NCBI RefSeq assembly: GCF_001551835.1
Contig: NZ_LODL01000010.1
Location: 226,705 to 290,704 of the forward strand
Length of the DNA stretch: 64,000 nucleotides
Direction: 5' to 3'
From: Dechloromonas denitrificans
GTDB taxonomy: Bacteria > Pseudomonadota > Gammaproteobacteria > Burkholderiales > Rhodocyclaceae
The notes under the pieces were generated by a model that did not search any database, was not told where the DNA came from, and saw only the letters and a program-made list of their open reading frames with translations. Both the position numbers and the translations under genes were made by a program. Shown in pieces: positions 63,267-64,000 of the stretch; the stretch's first letter is position 1; each line of letters starts with the position of its first letter.

Positions 63267-64000
63267 TTAGTGAGTGAAATGGGTGAGATAGCGGGTATCG
63301 CCGCGGTCGACGCTGGCCGGGTGGCTCAGCACGAAGCTGTCGTAGCCGAGGCGGCAGCCCTGGGCGGCCGAAAGCACAGCCGGTTTGACATCGGCGGCGC
63401 GCAGGATGGGACAGATTTCGTACTCGAACTGTCCGCCGGTGGCCAGCGTCAGCAGCTTTTCCAGCGCGGCGGCCAGTTCGCCTTGCGGCAGGAAGGCCAT
63501 ATAGCGCGCGTGGCACAAGGGGCCGATGTGAATACGAATGCGCAGATTGCGCTGCCAGACCCGCTCACCGAGCAGCAAACTGCCACCCAGTGCCATGTTG
63601 CGCGTGCCCAGCGCGGAGCGCTGATCGGCCGGTACGACATACCAACTGCCGACAAATTGCTCGACCTCGACCGTCTCCCGGAAGTAACCGCCAATCACCC
63701 GCTGCAGTGACTCGGCAGAAACCGGGCGCTGGCGCAGCAGGCCGGCAAAATAGGCGATCGACTCGTCATCGATGGCCCCCGGCGCCTCGTTCAGGCGGGT
63801 GCGCAGCGAATCAAAACCCAGCCCGGTCAGCGCCAGGACAAGCGGCAAAAAGCGATTCTGGCGATCCGTTTCGTACTGGATGGCCAGCTTGTACTTTTTC
63901 CAGGCGCGATAAAAATGGCCGACCGCCCGGTTGCTAAACAAGTCGAGGAAAGCCCGGCCCGATTCATCACGCTTGAAACGCTCATGGTTGATGACCTGCT
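63267..64000 (-). CDS. tssG: T6SS baseplate protein TssG (partial, 5' end outside window)
   Basis: The last 244 codons of TssG (VasB/ImpH family), a baseplate wedge component, run off the window edge. FLDLFSNRAVGHFYRAWKKYKL is the family signature. It is followed by LLRQRPVSAESLQRVIGGYF, VEQFVGSWYVVP and GLGTRNMAL-type strands. The frame is open through position 64000, so the start lies beyond it. Confidence 0.93.
   Translation of the reverse strand, partial: QVINHERFKRDESGRAFLDLFSNRAVGHFYRAWKKYKLAIQYETDRQNRFLPLVLALTGLGFDSLRTRLNEAPGAIDDESIAYFAGLLRQRPVSAESLQRVIGGYFRETVEVEQFVGSWYVVPADQRSALGTRNMALGGSLLLGERVWQRNLRIRIHIGPLCHARYMAFLPQGELAAALEKLLTLATGGQFEYEICPILRAADVKPAVLSAAQGCRLGYDSFVLSHPASVDRGDTRYLTHFTH

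Overview
The window is GC-rich chromosomal DNA with the gene repertoire of a betaproteobacterium, most like the Rhodocyclales (Dechloromonas/Azonexus type). Evidence for this is a SufB-C-D-S-U-type operon with CysO/CysM-like sulfur genes, small stress proteins of the DUF3079, DUF3309 and DUF3460 types, Crp-like regulators of the 'MLGVRREAVTEAAGKL' type, and a VgrG/ClpV/TssG type VI secretion (T6SS) locus. The genus is inferred from gene content only. I see no rRNA, tRNA, CRISPR array or insertion sequence.

Layout. 0.1-2.1 kb: a small unknown protein, alanine dehydrogenase and peptide deformylase. 2.2-10.9 kb: a 2883-residue cyclic beta-1,2-glucan synthase. 11-44.8 kb: a long 'stress and envelope' region. 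It holds BON, CsbD, DUF883, DUF3309, DUF1328, PRC-barrel, CHRD, glycine-zipper, SYLF and collagen-like proteins, two c-di-GMP-type regulators, phosphoketolase, CbpA/CbpM, a PHB-depolymerase-like esterase, a gapN-gnd-zwf-pgl NADPH operon, a phospholipase D-type synthase, an Mla-like lipid transporter operon, a VIT1-type transporter and a CheB-CheR-PAS fusion. 45-53.8 kb: a ten-gene SUF iron-sulfur operon that runs into a ubiquitin-like sulfur carrier/E1/JAMM protease/cysteine synthase set. 53.8-64 kb: the edge of a T6SS cluster on the minus strand (TssG, ClpV, a Tae4-like protein, a broken VgrG, a two-domain peptidoglycan-degrading effector, two exported immunity-like proteins and a second VgrG remnant), with clearly AT-richer DNA in the effector/immunity part.

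Main discovery candidate. Fifteen copies of a dyad related to TGTGCG-N4-CGCACA (the 5-6-5 spacing of Crp/Fnr sites, with C in place of the A of TGTGA) lie in intergenic DNA between 11.4 and 41 kb, in front of almost every stress or envelope gene. At nine promoters a -10-like hexamer starts exactly 21 bases after the dyad. Seven of these read TAnnnT, mostly as CTAKGCT, which resembles a sigma-S -10. One lies over the gene for a Crp/Fnr-PAS-PAS-PAS-GGDEF protein (28357-30885). In that protein the GGDEF active site is degenerate (DSEKF) but the c-di-GMP inhibitory-site motif RxxD is kept at the correct distance. The simplest model is an autoregulated, c-di-GMP-responsive Crp-family activator that controls a stationary-phase envelope regulon. 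One further site drives no protein gene but a roughly 80-nt two-hairpin unit ending in a perfect intrinsic terminator, a candidate small RNA.

How the genes fit together. The stress region combines NADPH supply (zwf, pgl, gnd, GapN-like), carbon overflow (phosphoketolase), envelope lipid maintenance (Mla-like, phospholipase D family, SYLF), protein folding (CbpA/CbpM) and many small exported proteins. The SUF operon couples Fe-S assembly to a carrier-protein route to cysteine. The T6SS edge carries an effector-immunity cassette flanked by damaged vgrG copies, as expected at a recombination hotspot.
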